The notes under the pieces are model-generated. The model saw only the letters and a list, made by a program, of their open reading frames with translations. It was not told the DNA's origin and did no database searches. Below are positions 1 to 7,810 of a DNA stretch of 24,412 nucleotides, in pieces; position 1 is the stretch's first letter; each line of letters opens with the position of its first letter. Position numbers and translations under genes: made by a program. Where the stretch lies: positions 1 to 24,412 of IMG/VR virus record IMGVR_UViG_3300040770_000062. One strand, given 5' to 3'. Source of the DNA: a virus.

Positions 1-117
1 AAAGGCGAATTTGAAATTCAGAAAAAGACATATCATAAACATATCTAATATCTGAAATCCAAAGTTCGCCTAAAGCAAAGGAAATTACATCTTTTGAAAA
101 ATCTACTTTTTCGTTAC
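1..117 (-). CDS. Tail assembly chaperone GT extension (-1 frame), partial
   Basis: This is the -1 reading frame downstream of the A9 slippery run at 118-126. It is open, with no stop, from the slip site to the window edge. The -1 frame begins SNEKVDFSKDVISFALGEL and continues WISDIRYVYDMSFSEFQIR. It has no start codon of its own at the junction. In many siphophages the second tail chaperone (lambda G-T, HK97 gp14-15) is made only as a frameshift fusion to the upstream protein and acts with the tape measure and tail tube proteins during tail assembly. Position directly after the tail tube gene fits that role. The 3' end lies outside the window. Confidence 0.72.
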
Positions 118-435
118 TTTTTTTTTACCTTCTTGAACTGGCACATCTTTATTCATTGAATTAGAAAAAGCTAATGAAAAGTTATTCCAAAACTCGCCAC
201 CAATACCACCGTTATTATCAACTAAATCAAATATGTCTCCCATGTTAAAATCAATATTTAAACCGTTTCTTTGCATAGAATAGGCACGAGAATAATACAT
301 TATTTTAGGTATCAATACTTCATCAGGTTGCGTTCCTAATTCAGTAAGATTTAATTTAGTACCTTCTAATAAAGTACTCAAAAAACCTATGCCAAAATGA
401 AACTCAATATCTAATAGATTTACTTTGTTATTCAT
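103..435 (-). CDS. Tail assembly chaperone (G-like)
   Basis: A 110-residue protein directly downstream of the tail tube gene, the usual place for the first tail assembly chaperone, which would bind the tape measure protein and recruit tail tube subunits. I recognise it by position, length and the frameshift signal rather than by a firm sequence motif. The C-terminal lysine stretch (K104-K106, then VTKK) is encoded by the slippery A-run, so ribosomes that do not slip add only VTKK and stop. The start is the ATG at 433-435, two bases after the tail tube stop. Function is inferred from synteny; the frameshift arrangement is seen directly. Confidence 0.75.
   Translation of the reverse strand: MNNKVNLLDIEFHFGIGFLSTLLEGTKLNLTELGTQPDEVLIPKIMYYSRAYSMQRNGLNIDFNMGDIFDLVDNNGGIGGEFWNNFSLAFSNSMNKDVPVQEGKKKVTKK
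118..126 (-). promoter_or_regulatory. Programmed -1 ribosomal frameshift site
   Basis: Nine consecutive A on the minus strand, read in frame 0 as GGT AAA AAA AAA GTA, supply an A AAA AAA slippery heptamer. The -1 frame is open to the window edge, while the +1 frame hits TAA at once. Frame 0 stops eight codons after the first AAA. No downstream stimulatory structure was identified by eye. Confidence 0.75.
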
Positions 436-436
436 A

Positions 437-880
437 TTATACTATTTTTGGATCGATTGTAACGATAAAACCGCTACCCTCTAAAGTCATAGAAAAAGTA
501 CTTAAATCGTCCCCAGAACCTTGATCCAATGTTAAATCAGTAATGATTACAGTACCGTAATAAGTCGCTCCCGTAACACCTGTAACTAATTTCCATGTTT
601 GAGGTAATTTTGTTGATTGTCTTGTTAGTAAAAAATCGTGCGATGCTTTTGTAATCTCTCCTCCTACGCTAGTTGTGTCGATGTACTCGCCCTCTGCATC
701 AATACTGTAGGTTGTCAAACCCGCCTGTTTAATTGTAACGCCCGGATTACATTTAGTGTTACTTTCAATAACCGCTACTGTACTGCTCAAACTGTTAGAT
801 GTTAAACATGCTACAGGTCTGTAGATTGTGTCATCATGGATGTATAAAATCCCTACTTCCCCTTTAATTGGTAATGCCAT
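437..880 (-). CDS. Major tail tube protein
   Basis: A 147-residue protein that most resembles the TP901-1-type major tail protein family, which polymerises as stacked rings to form the tail tube of siphophages. It is beta-rich with alternating hydrophobic residues, begins MALPIKGEVGILYI, and ends in a strand-rich segment TFSMTLEGSGFIVTIDP, as expected for the tail tube beta-sandwich. Small size fits tail tube proteins without an added Ig domain. It sits between the tail terminator and the tail chaperone, the canonical place. The identification rests on both synteny and overall sequence character; no single catalytic or diagnostic motif exists for this family. Confidence 0.78.
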   Translation of the reverse strand: MALPIKGEVGILYIHDDTIYRPVACLTSNSLSSTVAVIESNTKCNPGVTIKQAGLTTYSIDAEGEYIDTTSVGGEITKASHDFLLTRQSTKLPQTWKLVTGVTGATYYGTVIITDLTLDQGSGDDLSTFSMTLEGSGFIVTIDPKIV

Positions 881-892
881 TGCCTTTTGTTT

Positions 893-1321
893 TTATATTA
901 GTATTAAATTTAATCTTAAAAATGAACGATAAATATTCTCTGTATCCGAAATCGTTTCAAGTTGTTGTTCGTATGTAATGTTTTGCGTTAAGTTTTCAAA
1001 TCCTTCAACTGTAATTTTAGGATTAAGTAAATCAATAACCGCTTGTTCTATGTTGCTTAATAACAAACGTGAGCCACTATTTCCCGCACTTGAGTACTTT
1101 GTATAGATTTCTATTAATAAGCTCGTATTCCAACGATAATTGCACTTATTTTCCTTTGCGACATCTTTTGTTTGAGCAGTCATTAAAATATACTCACTTA
1201 ACGTGGCGTTATTAGTTAGCCTACTATCATAACACCCAATTATTTTACTATCTACAACTATATTGTTAAGTAAGTTAAAAACCGCTTTACGAATAAATTT
1301 ATCGGGGTTCGTTGTTATCAT
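893..1321 (-). CDS. Tail terminator / tail completion protein
   Basis: A 142-residue protein in the position of the siphophage tail terminator (lambda gpU, DUF3168-type), which caps the tail tube and stops its polymerisation at the head-proximal end. Visible features are an N-terminal helix (FIRKAVFNLLNNI), a central beta-strand segment with SLLIEIYTKY, a helix SNIEQAVIDLLN and a final strand SFLRLNLIL, a plausible alpha/beta match for that fold. The ATG overlaps the TGA of the upstream gp10-like gene (ATGA), which indicates translational coupling. The function is assigned mainly by gene order. Confidence 0.6.
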   Translation of the reverse strand: MITTNPDKFIRKAVFNLLNNIVVDSKIIGCYDSRLTNNATLSEYILMTAQTKDVAKENKCNYRWNTSLLIEIYTKYSSAGNSGSRLLLSNIEQAVIDLLNPKITVEGFENLTQNITYEQQLETISDTENIYRSFLRLNLILI

Positions 1322-1821
1322 TTAAACTTTTTTACTAATTTATTTAACTGCTCTAAATATTCCTTTTGTCCTTTAACCCATGCAGGATATAAAAATGGCT
1401 GTGGATTGATTCCTGCACCTAATATTTTAATGAATATCCATTTTGCGTACTTTTCATCAATCCCTTTTGATCTACACCACGCTTGAATACTTTTTAATCC
1501 TTCCTCAAAAGTTCCTGACTTCTTACCCTTAAAACTATTTGCAATATCTTGAAAATCCGTAGGAACTTTAACCTTTGCGCCTGTTCCAAACTCTAAATAA
1601 GCACCGTACTTTTCATTTACGGTAACTTTATAATTTAACTCTCCGCTTTTACTGTTACTAATCGACTGTGCTAATTTACCAAAGTTTTTAGGAGCGTATG
1701 TTTTTGCGTCTTTCTCAATCTTAAATGCAGCGTTCTTTGTTTCGGCTTGTATTATCTTATCTAATTCCTTGCTCTTACCTCTTAGCTCTGCTATCACCGC
1801 ACTTACTCCTTTAACTCGCAT
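1318..1821 (-). CDS. HK97 gp10-family head-tail / tail completion protein
   Basis: A 167-residue protein of the HK97 gp10 family, small proteins at the head-tail joining interface. The recognisable family motifs are YLEFGTG near the middle and QPFLYPA near the C-terminus, preceded by a Lys-rich helical N-terminus with DAKTYAPK. These motifs and the order (head closure, gp10, tail terminator) make the call robust. The start overlaps the upstream head closure gene by 11 bases, and the stop overlaps the downstream ATG by 4, so the three genes are translationally coupled. Confidence 0.88.
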   Translation of the reverse strand: MRVKGVSAVIAELRGKSKELDKIIQAETKNAAFKIEKDAKTYAPKNFGKLAQSISNSKSGELNYKVTVNEKYGAYLEFGTGAKVKVPTDFQDIANSFKGKKSGTFEEGLKSIQAWCRSKGIDEKYAKWIFIKILGAGINPQPFLYPAWVKGQKEYLEQLNKLVKKFK

Positions 1822-2137
1822 TAGCTGTTATATTTACAAATCTAAATAATTCATCTTCAAAACGTATATCATTAACAACATACTTCACACCTTTGTACTC
1901 TATAGATAAATTATTTTCGTTTGCTTCGTTTATAAATTCATTTGCTCTTATCTTGAAAGTATAATTCTTTTTTAAATCTGCCTTACCAATTGAATTATCT
2001 TTAAACGCGCTATTTTGATTAACCTCTGCCCAATAAGAACCTATTAAAATATCTTCAACTAAATTACCACCATAACCATCAGAAACGCTTACAGTATCGT
2101 ATATCTTAACCTTTCTTGTGTATTGTCTTGACATCAT
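1811..2137 (-). CDS. Head closure / head-tail adaptor protein
   Basis: A 108-residue protein resembling the phage head-tail joining family (SPP1 gp16-like). Such proteins bind beneath the connector and seal the packaged DNA in the head. Family-like features are the N-terminal strand and loop VKIYDTVSVSDGYGG, the segment YWAEVNQNS, a central RANEFI, and the strand YKGVKYVVNDIRF, which resembles the barrel-forming strands of this fold. Two tandem ATG codons begin it, and the first overlaps the upstream TGA (ATGATG); either could be used. Synteny with the gp6-like connector upstream and the gp10-like gene downstream supports the role. Confidence 0.82.
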   Translation of the reverse strand: MMSRQYTRKVKIYDTVSVSDGYGGNLVEDILIGSYWAEVNQNSAFKDNSIGKADLKKNYTFKIRANEFINEANENNLSIEYKGVKYVVNDIRFEDELFRFVNITANAS

Positions 2138-2580
2138 AAAAATCTAGTATAAATATCAATTACTTCATGCACCGACATAGGTATTAATGCTGTATTAACT
2201 TGTTTTTCTGATTCATAATACCATACCTTAATTAACTGTAAACACGATTGTACTAACTCATCAGGTACTTCATTTAAAGCATAACCAACGTTTAAAGATA
2301 CTTCTTTTACATCAGGATATACAGTGTACAATTGACGCTCTAATAAAAAAGGCGTAGGAACTGTATTTACTAAATTAATTGGAAAATCATATACTTTAAC
2401 TTGACAAGTACCCTTGTATGCTTTGTCTTGTGCGTAAAACACATGGTTTGTTCTTTTCTCTACATACCTACACGCTCCATTAATCATAGATGTAATTTCC
2501 GAATCATCTTCTATTAATGAAGAATCAATACGTAAATAATTCTTTACCCTTGCTAATGATATAACGCTTAAATAACTCAT
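2134..2580 (-). CDS. Head-tail connector protein (gp6-like)
   Basis: A 148-residue protein of the gp6-like head-tail connector / DNA packaging family, which forms the adaptor ring under the portal. The N-terminus SLARVKNYLRIDSS, followed by DDSEITSMINGACRYVEKRT, is the typical helical signature of this family (L.V..yLRid...DD..I..li..A..yve..t). The remainder is a strand-rich middle and a helical C-terminus with ELVQSCLQLIKVWYYESEK. The gene directly follows the 80-aa unknown gene with no spacing and is coupled to the head closure gene by ATGA overlap. Confidence 0.85.
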   Translation of the reverse strand: MSYLSVISLARVKNYLRIDSSLIEDDSEITSMINGACRYVEKRTNHVFYAQDKAYKGTCQVKVYDFPINLVNTVPTPFLLERQLYTVYPDVKEVSLNVGYALNEVPDELVQSCLQLIKVWYYESEKQVNTALIPMSVHEVIDIYTRFL

Positions 2581-2823
2581 TTACCCTAAATTTAAATATG
2601 CAAATGCTCTAAATGAAGCGTCTGTAAACGTCACAGGAATACCACCGTTGTCATCTTGACAATTAGTCAACAAATCAAAAACAACGTTTGCAATATTTAT
2701 TTTACTATTTACTACTAAATCGTTATTAATGAAATAAACACTTCTTTTCGGTACGTCTGCAATAATTACAGCATTTTCTCGAATAACTAATGCGTTCCCT
2801 TCAATCTTGAATATTTTAGGCAT
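2581..2823 (-). CDS. Small virion-block protein of unknown function
   Basis: An 80-residue protein I do not recognise. It is predicted to be beta-rich, with alternating hydrophobics (IFKIEGNALVIRENAVIIA, then VYFINNDLVVNS), and has no transmembrane segment. It lies between the decoration-like protein and the gp6-like connector, with no gap to the connector gene, so it is probably a structural or assembly protein translated with its neighbours. Beyond that no function can be supported. Confidence 0.7.
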   Translation of the reverse strand: MPKIFKIEGNALVIRENAVIIADVPKRSVYFINNDLVVNSKINIANVVFDLLTNCQDDNGGIPVTFTDASFRAFAYLNLG

Positions 2824-2837
2824 AACTATTTATTTTT

Positions 2838-3164
2838 TTATTGTGAAATAATTGAAACAGTAACAGAAGTAACAGCACTATATGCAATATTTGCAATTCC
2901 TAAATCATTACTAAATCTTAAAGGATCTAAAAACCCTATAACTCTTTCTGCTCCCGCTGGAATACTAATAATTATATCCACATCCGTACCGTAGTTAGAA
3001 AGTTGTTTACTATCTAGTGTAACCGTAACAGCAGAAGCACCACCGTTTTTTACGTGTACATAAGTCCTACCGTTATTTATAAATGAATCGCCAGTTATTG
3101 ACGCTACATTGTAAACAGGAGATACACCTGTTAAAGCAATTTTTTGTACTGTTAATTGTGCCAT
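2838..3164 (-). CDS. Decoration-like capsid-block protein
   Basis: A 108-residue beta-rich protein of a widespread phage family usually left unnamed. Its hallmarks are the start MAQLTVQKIALTGVSPVYN, then GDSFINNGRTYVHVKNGGA, a conserved block (asn-gly-arg-thr, val-lys-asn-gly) in many phages, followed by Ser/Thr/Val-rich strands TVTLDSK and VIGFLDPLRF. Members typically lie next to the major capsid gene and are often thought to be head decoration or minor capsid proteins. Its position two genes downstream of the capsid gene agrees. The family resemblance is from memory; the decoration role is inference. Confidence 0.6.
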   Translation of the reverse strand: MAQLTVQKIALTGVSPVYNVASITGDSFINNGRTYVHVKNGGASAVTVTLDSKQLSNYGTDVDIIISIPAGAERVIGFLDPLRFSNDLGIANIAYSAVTSVTVSIISQ

Positions 3165-3167
3165 TTT

Positions 3168-3374
3168 TTACTTTTTGTTTTTAGTGTTAGCTTTTTTAAT
3201 GTCTTTATCAGCTTCTTCAATAGTTTTTTTATGAGAAATGCCTTTTGTTTCGTAATCGATATACTCTAAAATAGTTTGAGCATATTCTTTTTCAAGTTCT
3301 ATTGTGTCACCTATGTTGTAATCCTTTTGTTCTGATAACTTAAAGAATGGTTTTAATACTTTATATTTTTCCAT
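3168..3374 (-). CDS. Small capsid-adjacent protein
   Basis: A 68-residue protein resembling short proteins commonly found just after phage capsid genes. It has a strand-turn-strand N-terminus (YKVLKPFFKL, then YNIGDTIELEKEYAQTILEYI) in which a Gly-Asp turn precedes an acidic helix, and a very Lys-rich disordered C-terminus ending KKANTKNKK. No enzymatic motif is visible. It is the first gene after the terminator that follows the capsid gene and has a promoter-like TATCTTTG box 18 bases before its start. Function unknown; probably head-related. Confidence 0.65.
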   Translation of the reverse strand: MEKYKVLKPFFKLSEQKDYNIGDTIELEKEYAQTILEYIDYETKGISHKKTIEEADKDIKKANTKNKK

Positions 3375-3391
3375 GTTGTAATTATTTAATT

Positions 3392-3399
3392 CAAAGATA
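3392..3399 (-). promoter_or_regulatory. Promoter-like -7 box (weak)
   Basis: TATCTTTG on the minus strand matches the Bacteroidetes -7 consensus TAnnTTTG and lies between the post-capsid terminator and the next gene. There is no TTG at the expected upstream spacing, so it may be a chance match. Confidence 0.3.
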
Positions 3400-3401
3400 A
3401 T

Positions 3402-3432
3402 AAAAAAACCCTATAAAATTAATTATAGGGTT
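3402..3432 (-). terminator. Intrinsic terminator after the capsid gene
   Basis: On the minus strand AACCCTATAA and TTATAGGGTT form a perfect 10-bp stem with a 6-base loop, followed by a run of T that reaches seven including stem bases. It lies about 20 bases after the capsid stop codon. It probably limits read-through so that capsid mRNA exceeds connector and tail mRNA. Confidence 0.85.
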
Positions 3433-3452
3433 AGTTTTTAATCTAATAACTT

Positions 3453-4595
3453 TTAGATAGCTATAAAGTTACCGTAAATCAAAGCTGCTGGTTGTTCAAC
3501 TGCTAAAGCAACTTGTGCCTCAATACGTGCAGTAATGTTGTTTTTAACGAAGTTAGTACCTTCTGTTTCAGAAAACTCTAAAGATAAACCTTCTGTTACA
3601 ACTTTGTTAACTCTTGACCAATCCCCAACAAAATACTTATTAGCAGTTACCCAAGTAGCTTTATACAAAGGAATTCCGTTAATTCTAAGTACTCCACCAT
3701 CTTGTGTTACAACACCAGGTAAGCCGTAACCTGCACCTGTAGATTTTTCTGTTTTAAGAATATCCCAATAATCAGAAGGTCTTAATACAATTCCATTAAC
3801 AGGAAAATCTAAATTTTCTTGTTTCGCAATTTCATTGATCAACATTTCTACTTTGTTCTTACCTGTGATAATTTCAGTAGATGCAGTAGCTTGTGCTGCT
3901 AATATTGTATTAAAGGCAGCGTTTTCAGCTTTTGCGTAATCTCTGCGTAAAGCGTTAGGAATAAATGAAGTCAAGAATGGCAAGTTATTAGCCATTTTCT
4001 TAGAATAACGTGTAAATCCTGCAATAAAATCAGTGTTTACATCTACCATTGTAAAGTCATAATCCAATTGGTTTTTGTTAGCACCTTCAACTTGTGCACC
4101 TACTACACCCTCTGCACCTGTTTCTCTTACAAATGTATAAGTACCACCGCTAATTGATACAGAACCAACAAGATCAGCAACATCCACCATTTGTGACGGT
4201 GTCTTAACAACATCAAAGTTATAATCTTTAGGTTGTGAGCCTGTTAAGTTTACTGGCAAAGTCATATCGCCAACTACTTTAGTCTGTACCGCATTTCCTT
4301 TGCGAACTTCACTAATTCCTTTAAAGTTTTCAGTAATAGACTTAACTAATACATCCTCTCTTTTGTTGCTAGTGTTAACCGCTTTTTCTTGCAATTTAAC
4401 GTCTAATTTATCAGCGTGTTCTTGAATTGCTTTTAAATCGTTTTTAAGTTCCAATACCGCAGCGTCTTTATCCGCTACCATTTTAGCCTCTAGTGCGTCA
4501 ATTAGGTTTTTAACCTCAACTGTTTGCTCTGCTGATTTTGTTTCAACTTGTGCCTTAATACCTTCTAAGACTGTTTTAATTTCTAATGCTTCCAT
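3453..4595 (-). CDS. Major capsid protein, HK97 fold
   Basis: A 380-residue HK97-type major capsid protein, the shell subunit. Residues 1 to about 75 are a heptad-patterned, charged coiled coil (IKAQVETKSAEQTVEVKNL, later LKAIQEHADKLDVKLQEK) like the delta/scaffolding domain that the prohead protease removes. The remainder has family features: VADLVGSVSISGGTYTF, then FTRYSKKMANNLPFLTSFI, the N-terminal-arm/E-loop region, LRRDYAKAENAAFN, and the P/A-domain segment GIVLRPSDYWDILKTEKS, ending FVKNNITARIEAQVALAV. The gene immediately follows the protease gene and is followed by a strong terminator, consistent with very high expression. Confidence 0.95.
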   Translation of the reverse strand: MEALEIKTVLEGIKAQVETKSAEQTVEVKNLIDALEAKMVADKDAAVLELKNDLKAIQEHADKLDVKLQEKAVNTSNKREDVLVKSITENFKGISEVRKGNAVQTKVVGDMTLPVNLTGSQPKDYNFDVVKTPSQMVDVADLVGSVSISGGTYTFVRETGAEGVVGAQVEGANKNQLDYDFTMVDVNTDFIAGFTRYSKKMANNLPFLTSFIPNALRRDYAKAENAAFNTILAAQATASTEIITGKNKVEMLINEIAKQENLDFPVNGIVLRPSDYWDILKTEKSTGAGYGLPGVVTQDGGVLRINGIPLYKATWVTANKYFVGDWSRVNKVVTEGLSLEFSETEGTNFVKNNITARIEAQVALAVEQPAALIYGNFIAI

Positions 4596-4609
4596 CTTTG
4601 TGTTTGTGT

Positions 4610-5266
4610 TTAAATTTTAAATGATTTTAACGTGTCTAAATATAGCGACTCAATTTTATGAGTATCTGCTTCAGATGGCTCACTAGTTAGTGCTTTTAAT
4701 AAGTTTTCAATTTCTTTTAATCTGCTATCAGAATAATTTAAATTGTATGATTTCTCTATAAGTTGCATTATACCGTAATGTGATTTAATGCTTTTAATAT
4801 CTTGAACGGTACTTAACTCATTTGCACCCCATGAAGATAAAAAGGAATATTCCATTAATTTATATTCAGTAATGATGCTTTTATTCTTTTGATCTCTTTG
4901 CAATACGTTATAACCTATAGATAGCTCTGCATTTAAGCCACTATCATGCATTAACTTTACATCTGTGAACATATCTCTACCTAACTCTTTTTTCATGTTA
5001 AATTGAGTAGTAGTCAATAAACCATAAGCATCTTTAGTGTCAATCAATAAAGGGACACCAACCATCATAGTAGGGTTGTGATCTTTTAGTACTCTTATTC
5101 TTTTGTAATTTTCAGATACCGATTTATCAAAAGAACCAAAAGCAGATATGTCGCCATCAGAATCTTTAATATTGTATGCGTTTGCATAAGCCTTTACGAC
5201 TCCTTTATCTTCATCAAATTCTGTTAGTTTGTAGGCTAACTGTTTGAACTCTATTCTATCAGTCAT
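4610..5266 (-). CDS. HK97-family prohead protease
   Basis: A 218-residue serine protease of the herpesvirus/HK97 (S78) type that cleaves the capsid delta domain during maturation. The N-terminal strands GVVKAYANAYNIKDSDGD match the family start. Candidate catalytic residues are H63 in VLKDHNP and S116 in AELSIGY; an acidic residue in EYKLMEYSFLS (E134 or E139) is likely the third member. The C-terminal 60 residues are polar, as usual for the self-cleaved tail. Its place between MuF and the capsid gene is canonical. Confidence 0.92.
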   Translation of the reverse strand: MTDRIEFKQLAYKLTEFDEDKGVVKAYANAYNIKDSDGDISAFGSFDKSVSENYKRIRVLKDHNPTMMVGVPLLIDTKDAYGLLTTTQFNMKKELGRDMFTDVKLMHDSGLNAELSIGYNVLQRDQKNKSIITEYKLMEYSFLSSWGANELSTVQDIKSIKSHYGIMQLIEKSYNLNYSDSRLKEIENLLKALTSEPSEADTHKIESLYLDTLKSFKI

Positions 5267-5272
5267 ATTTTA

Positions 5273-6031
5273 TTATTTTAATATTAACATTCCATCCTTA
5301 TCTCTCTTACCTTCAAAACCTACAGTACAACGACAATTAATAACTTGTTTAGCTGGTGCGCTTGGATCGCCTGCATACATCATTAAAGTTCCATCAGCCA
5401 TTTTAAAAGGTTTATCAAAATCTACACTTTGATTATTCTCTATTGCGTGATCGTGTCTTGTTCTATTGTCACTAACCGCTATCCACGTTTTAATCATTTC
5501 AAAACCGCTGTTTTGCGCTGCTTTTACTGCTGCAAAGTTAGAAGCAAATGTCGTTTCAGTTCGTGCAATTCTTAACGCTTGCCACTTGTAAAACAATTGT
5601 GTTTTTCTAACTATATTATAAACAATATCACGAATAGAAATCAAAGAACCTTGCTTTGCAATCTCATCATTAACTGCCTTAACCAAATCATTTATTAAAC
5701 TATCTCTAATACTGACTATCTTAATTAACCCTTGATTGTTCAAAAATAGTAAAATTTCCTTTAAGAACGTTTCATTAAATAGAATATTATCTTTTTTTAC
5801 CCTTTCTAAAGTTAAATTGACTTTATTGCCGTAGTTTAATCCTACTTCTTTGTAAAGATCCAATAACATTACTTTTATCTTTTCATCTGTAATATTAGCA
5901 TAGAGTAAATAGTTAAGCGTAGATAATGAAACGTTATTAATTGGTAAATCATTCAATAGCGTCTTTAAATGCTTTTGGATGATTCTATAAGCTTTACGTT
6001 CATATATTCTTTGTTGTTTGTCCCAATTCAT
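5273..6031 (-). CDS. MuF-family minor head protein (SPP1 gp7-like)
   Basis: A 252-residue phage Mu protein F-like head morphogenesis protein, a minor component packaged in or bound to the portal region of the procapsid. The C-terminal MuF domain (about 135-252) shows IARTETTFASN, the WIAVSDNRTRHDHA block and the closing cysteine motif INCRCTVGF, all typical. The N-terminal 130 residues are helical and variable, as in other members. It has no fused toxin or other effector domain at the C-terminus, which ends soon after the NCRC motif. It lies two genes downstream of the portal, separated by an unknown 119-aa gene. Confidence 0.92.
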   Translation of the reverse strand: MNWDKQQRIYERKAYRIIQKHLKTLLNDLPINNVSLSTLNYLLYANITDEKIKVMLLDLYKEVGLNYGNKVNLTLERVKKDNILFNETFLKEILLFLNNQGLIKIVSIRDSLINDLVKAVNDEIAKQGSLISIRDIVYNIVRKTQLFYKWQALRIARTETTFASNFAAVKAAQNSGFEMIKTWIAVSDNRTRHDHAIENNQSVDFDKPFKMADGTLMMYAGDPSAPAKQVINCRCTVGFEGKRDKDGMLILK

Positions 6032-6034
6032 TTA

Positions 6035-6394
6035 CTACTCTTTAAATCCGTTTTCAGCCTCGTCATTTTCAGACCAATTATAAGAATCATCTTTGTCTAT
6101 TACTGTTTCTGATTTGTTATTACTGGAGCAATTTAGTGTATTTGTAGTTATGTAACCACCGCTTGTACCAATACTCGTCCCTTTTTGACATAAAATAAAC
6201 TCATTTATTAAATCACTGCCTTTTAAAGTTACTGTTTTACAATTATCATCTTCAATTATCATATACGTATTAGGTACAAAGCACTTACTTTCTCCATTAC
6301 AATAAATATAATTACCATTATTTTCTGCTTTTATAATATCAAAATCAATTGATAATATAAATTTACCCTCATAATAAATTTTTGCTTTTTTCAT
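6035..6394 (-). CDS. Unknown protein between portal and MuF genes
   Basis: A 119-residue protein I do not recognise. Its first 75 residues look beta-rich (KAKIYYEGKFILSIDFDII, then FVPNTYMIIEDDN) and its last 45 are low-complexity, rich in Asn, Ser and acidic residues (NTLNCSSNNKSETVIDKDD). It contains five cysteines but no spaced metal motif. It is inserted between portal and MuF, which are often adjacent, so it may be an accessory head protein or a small moron-like insertion. Gaps to both neighbours are under 10 bases, so it is cotranscribed. Confidence 0.65.
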   Translation of the reverse strand: MKKAKIYYEGKFILSIDFDIIKAENNGNYIYCNGESKCFVPNTYMIIEDDNCKTVTLKGSDLINEFILCQKGTSIGTSGGYITTNTLNCSSNNKSETVIDKDDSYNWSENDEAENGFKE

Positions 6395-6399
6395 AATTT

Positions 6400-7785
6400 C
6401 TATTGTTTATTTACATTATCAAACATTCCCGCACTTACATCGTCTACTCTAGTTTTACCATTATTAATCCAAACAGTGTCCATTCCATCATCCGCAAGAG
6501 TTTCGTATTTAAAAGCTGTACGCATTTCGTTTGGTGTCATTGGTAGTTTATCAAGCCATTCTATCATCTTTGCCATATCTTCCTGCATCTCTGGCAACTC
6601 GCTAACATCCCACTCTATTACTGCATCTTCATAACCTTTGAAACGTTTGATAAAGTTCTTGTTTAATGCTTCTTGAATTAGTATTAAATCTGGCTGTATG
6701 TCGTTTGTAATAAGTTCTTTTCTTGCGTCTTGTGAATCGGATCTACTTAATGCCCCGCCTGTTTTTTCTCCTAGTAATTCTTTAGGGTAATTAAGAACAT
6801 TACAAATAGTATTTCTATCCCATTGCATATACTCAAAAGGCTTCAATTCATCCGTAGTTAATGCGATCCTTTGAAAACCTATTTCAGCACTTGAAGCACC
6901 TATTTTCCCAAGTCTTGAACTATCATTATCTAACTCAATCAATTTTTCTTTTAATGAATCCGCTTGCGATTGTGTTAATGGGTTGCCTTTACCAAATAAG
7001 AAGCCATAAGCACCTGCGTTTTGCATCATTTTAATATTATTGTCAATACCGCTATTTTGGCTATTTAAGTTTCTTAAAGCAGATCGTAATGGAGAGTGAC
7101 CGTATAAATGAGAACCTAACATATCAAAGTTAGGGTTTGCATATTTTATATGAATAATGTTTTCGTCTTGAAATTCAGCGTAACTATTACCCTCTGTTAA
7201 CAGATATTTGTCTATTGGGTTTTCATCGTTTAACATATTAGCACCATTTTTAAGTACTATCTCTATCAAATGCGATGGTAATACATAAACCAACATAGGA
7301 GCACCTTTGTTCATTCCATCAGTAGGTGTAACAAAGTAAATATAAACGTTCCCAGTAATCTTTAAATAGGTTTTACATAGTGCAAATATATCTGACCATG
7401 TTTGTGTTGGGTTTGGGTTTTCTAAAGGAAAAGGTAGTGTTTCATCACTAAAAGCCTTTGTTTCTAGTTTAATCTGCTTTACAAATTGATTAAGTGATAG
7501 ATCGCCCTTAGTAGCTAACTTGAATTGGTTTAGTTCGTTAAACGCTTTCTTATCATTTACCTTTTTAACGTAGTAAGGAACAGATACCGTTTTAACAGAT
7601 TGTTTGTTAATAATTGCATATACATCAGGATTAATGTTATATCCTTTTTCTAAGTAAGTTGTATTATTATTATCATATCTAGTGTGTCCGCCACCTAATA
7701 ATTGATAAAACGCCTTGTTAAATTGGTTTGCACCCATGTAATTCATTACTGAACGTGCAATAAAATCTTTTATTATATTCGCCAT
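6400..7785 (-). CDS. Portal protein, HK97 family
   Basis: A 461-residue portal protein, the dodecameric ring at the unique vertex through which DNA is packaged and ejected. Family features include NPDVYAIINKQSVKTVSVPYYV near the N-terminus (about 50-72), the segment LKITGNVYIYFV, DENIIHIKYANPNFD, GHSPLRSALRNL, and the helix/crown region FEYMQWDRNTICNVLNYPKELLG with downstream GGALSRSDSQDARKEL. Length is normal for HK97-type portals. The gene begins 25 bases after the terminase gene ends, and a MuF and protease gene follow, which is the standard order. Confidence 0.95.
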   Translation of the reverse strand: MANIIKDFIARSVMNYMGANQFNKAFYQLLGGGHTRYDNNNTTYLEKGYNINPDVYAIINKQSVKTVSVPYYVKKVNDKKAFNELNQFKLATKGDLSLNQFVKQIKLETKAFSDETLPFPLENPNPTQTWSDIFALCKTYLKITGNVYIYFVTPTDGMNKGAPMLVYVLPSHLIEIVLKNGANMLNDENPIDKYLLTEGNSYAEFQDENIIHIKYANPNFDMLGSHLYGHSPLRSALRNLNSQNSGIDNNIKMMQNAGAYGFLFGKGNPLTQSQADSLKEKLIELDNDSSRLGKIGASSAEIGFQRIALTTDELKPFEYMQWDRNTICNVLNYPKELLGEKTGGALSRSDSQDARKELITNDIQPDLILIQEALNKNFIKRFKGYEDAVIEWDVSELPEMQEDMAKMIEWLDKLPMTPNEMRTAFKYETLADDGMDTVWINNGKTRVDDVSAGMFDNVNKQ

Positions 7786-7810
7786 ACGTCAAAATTACTA
7801 AAAAAATACA

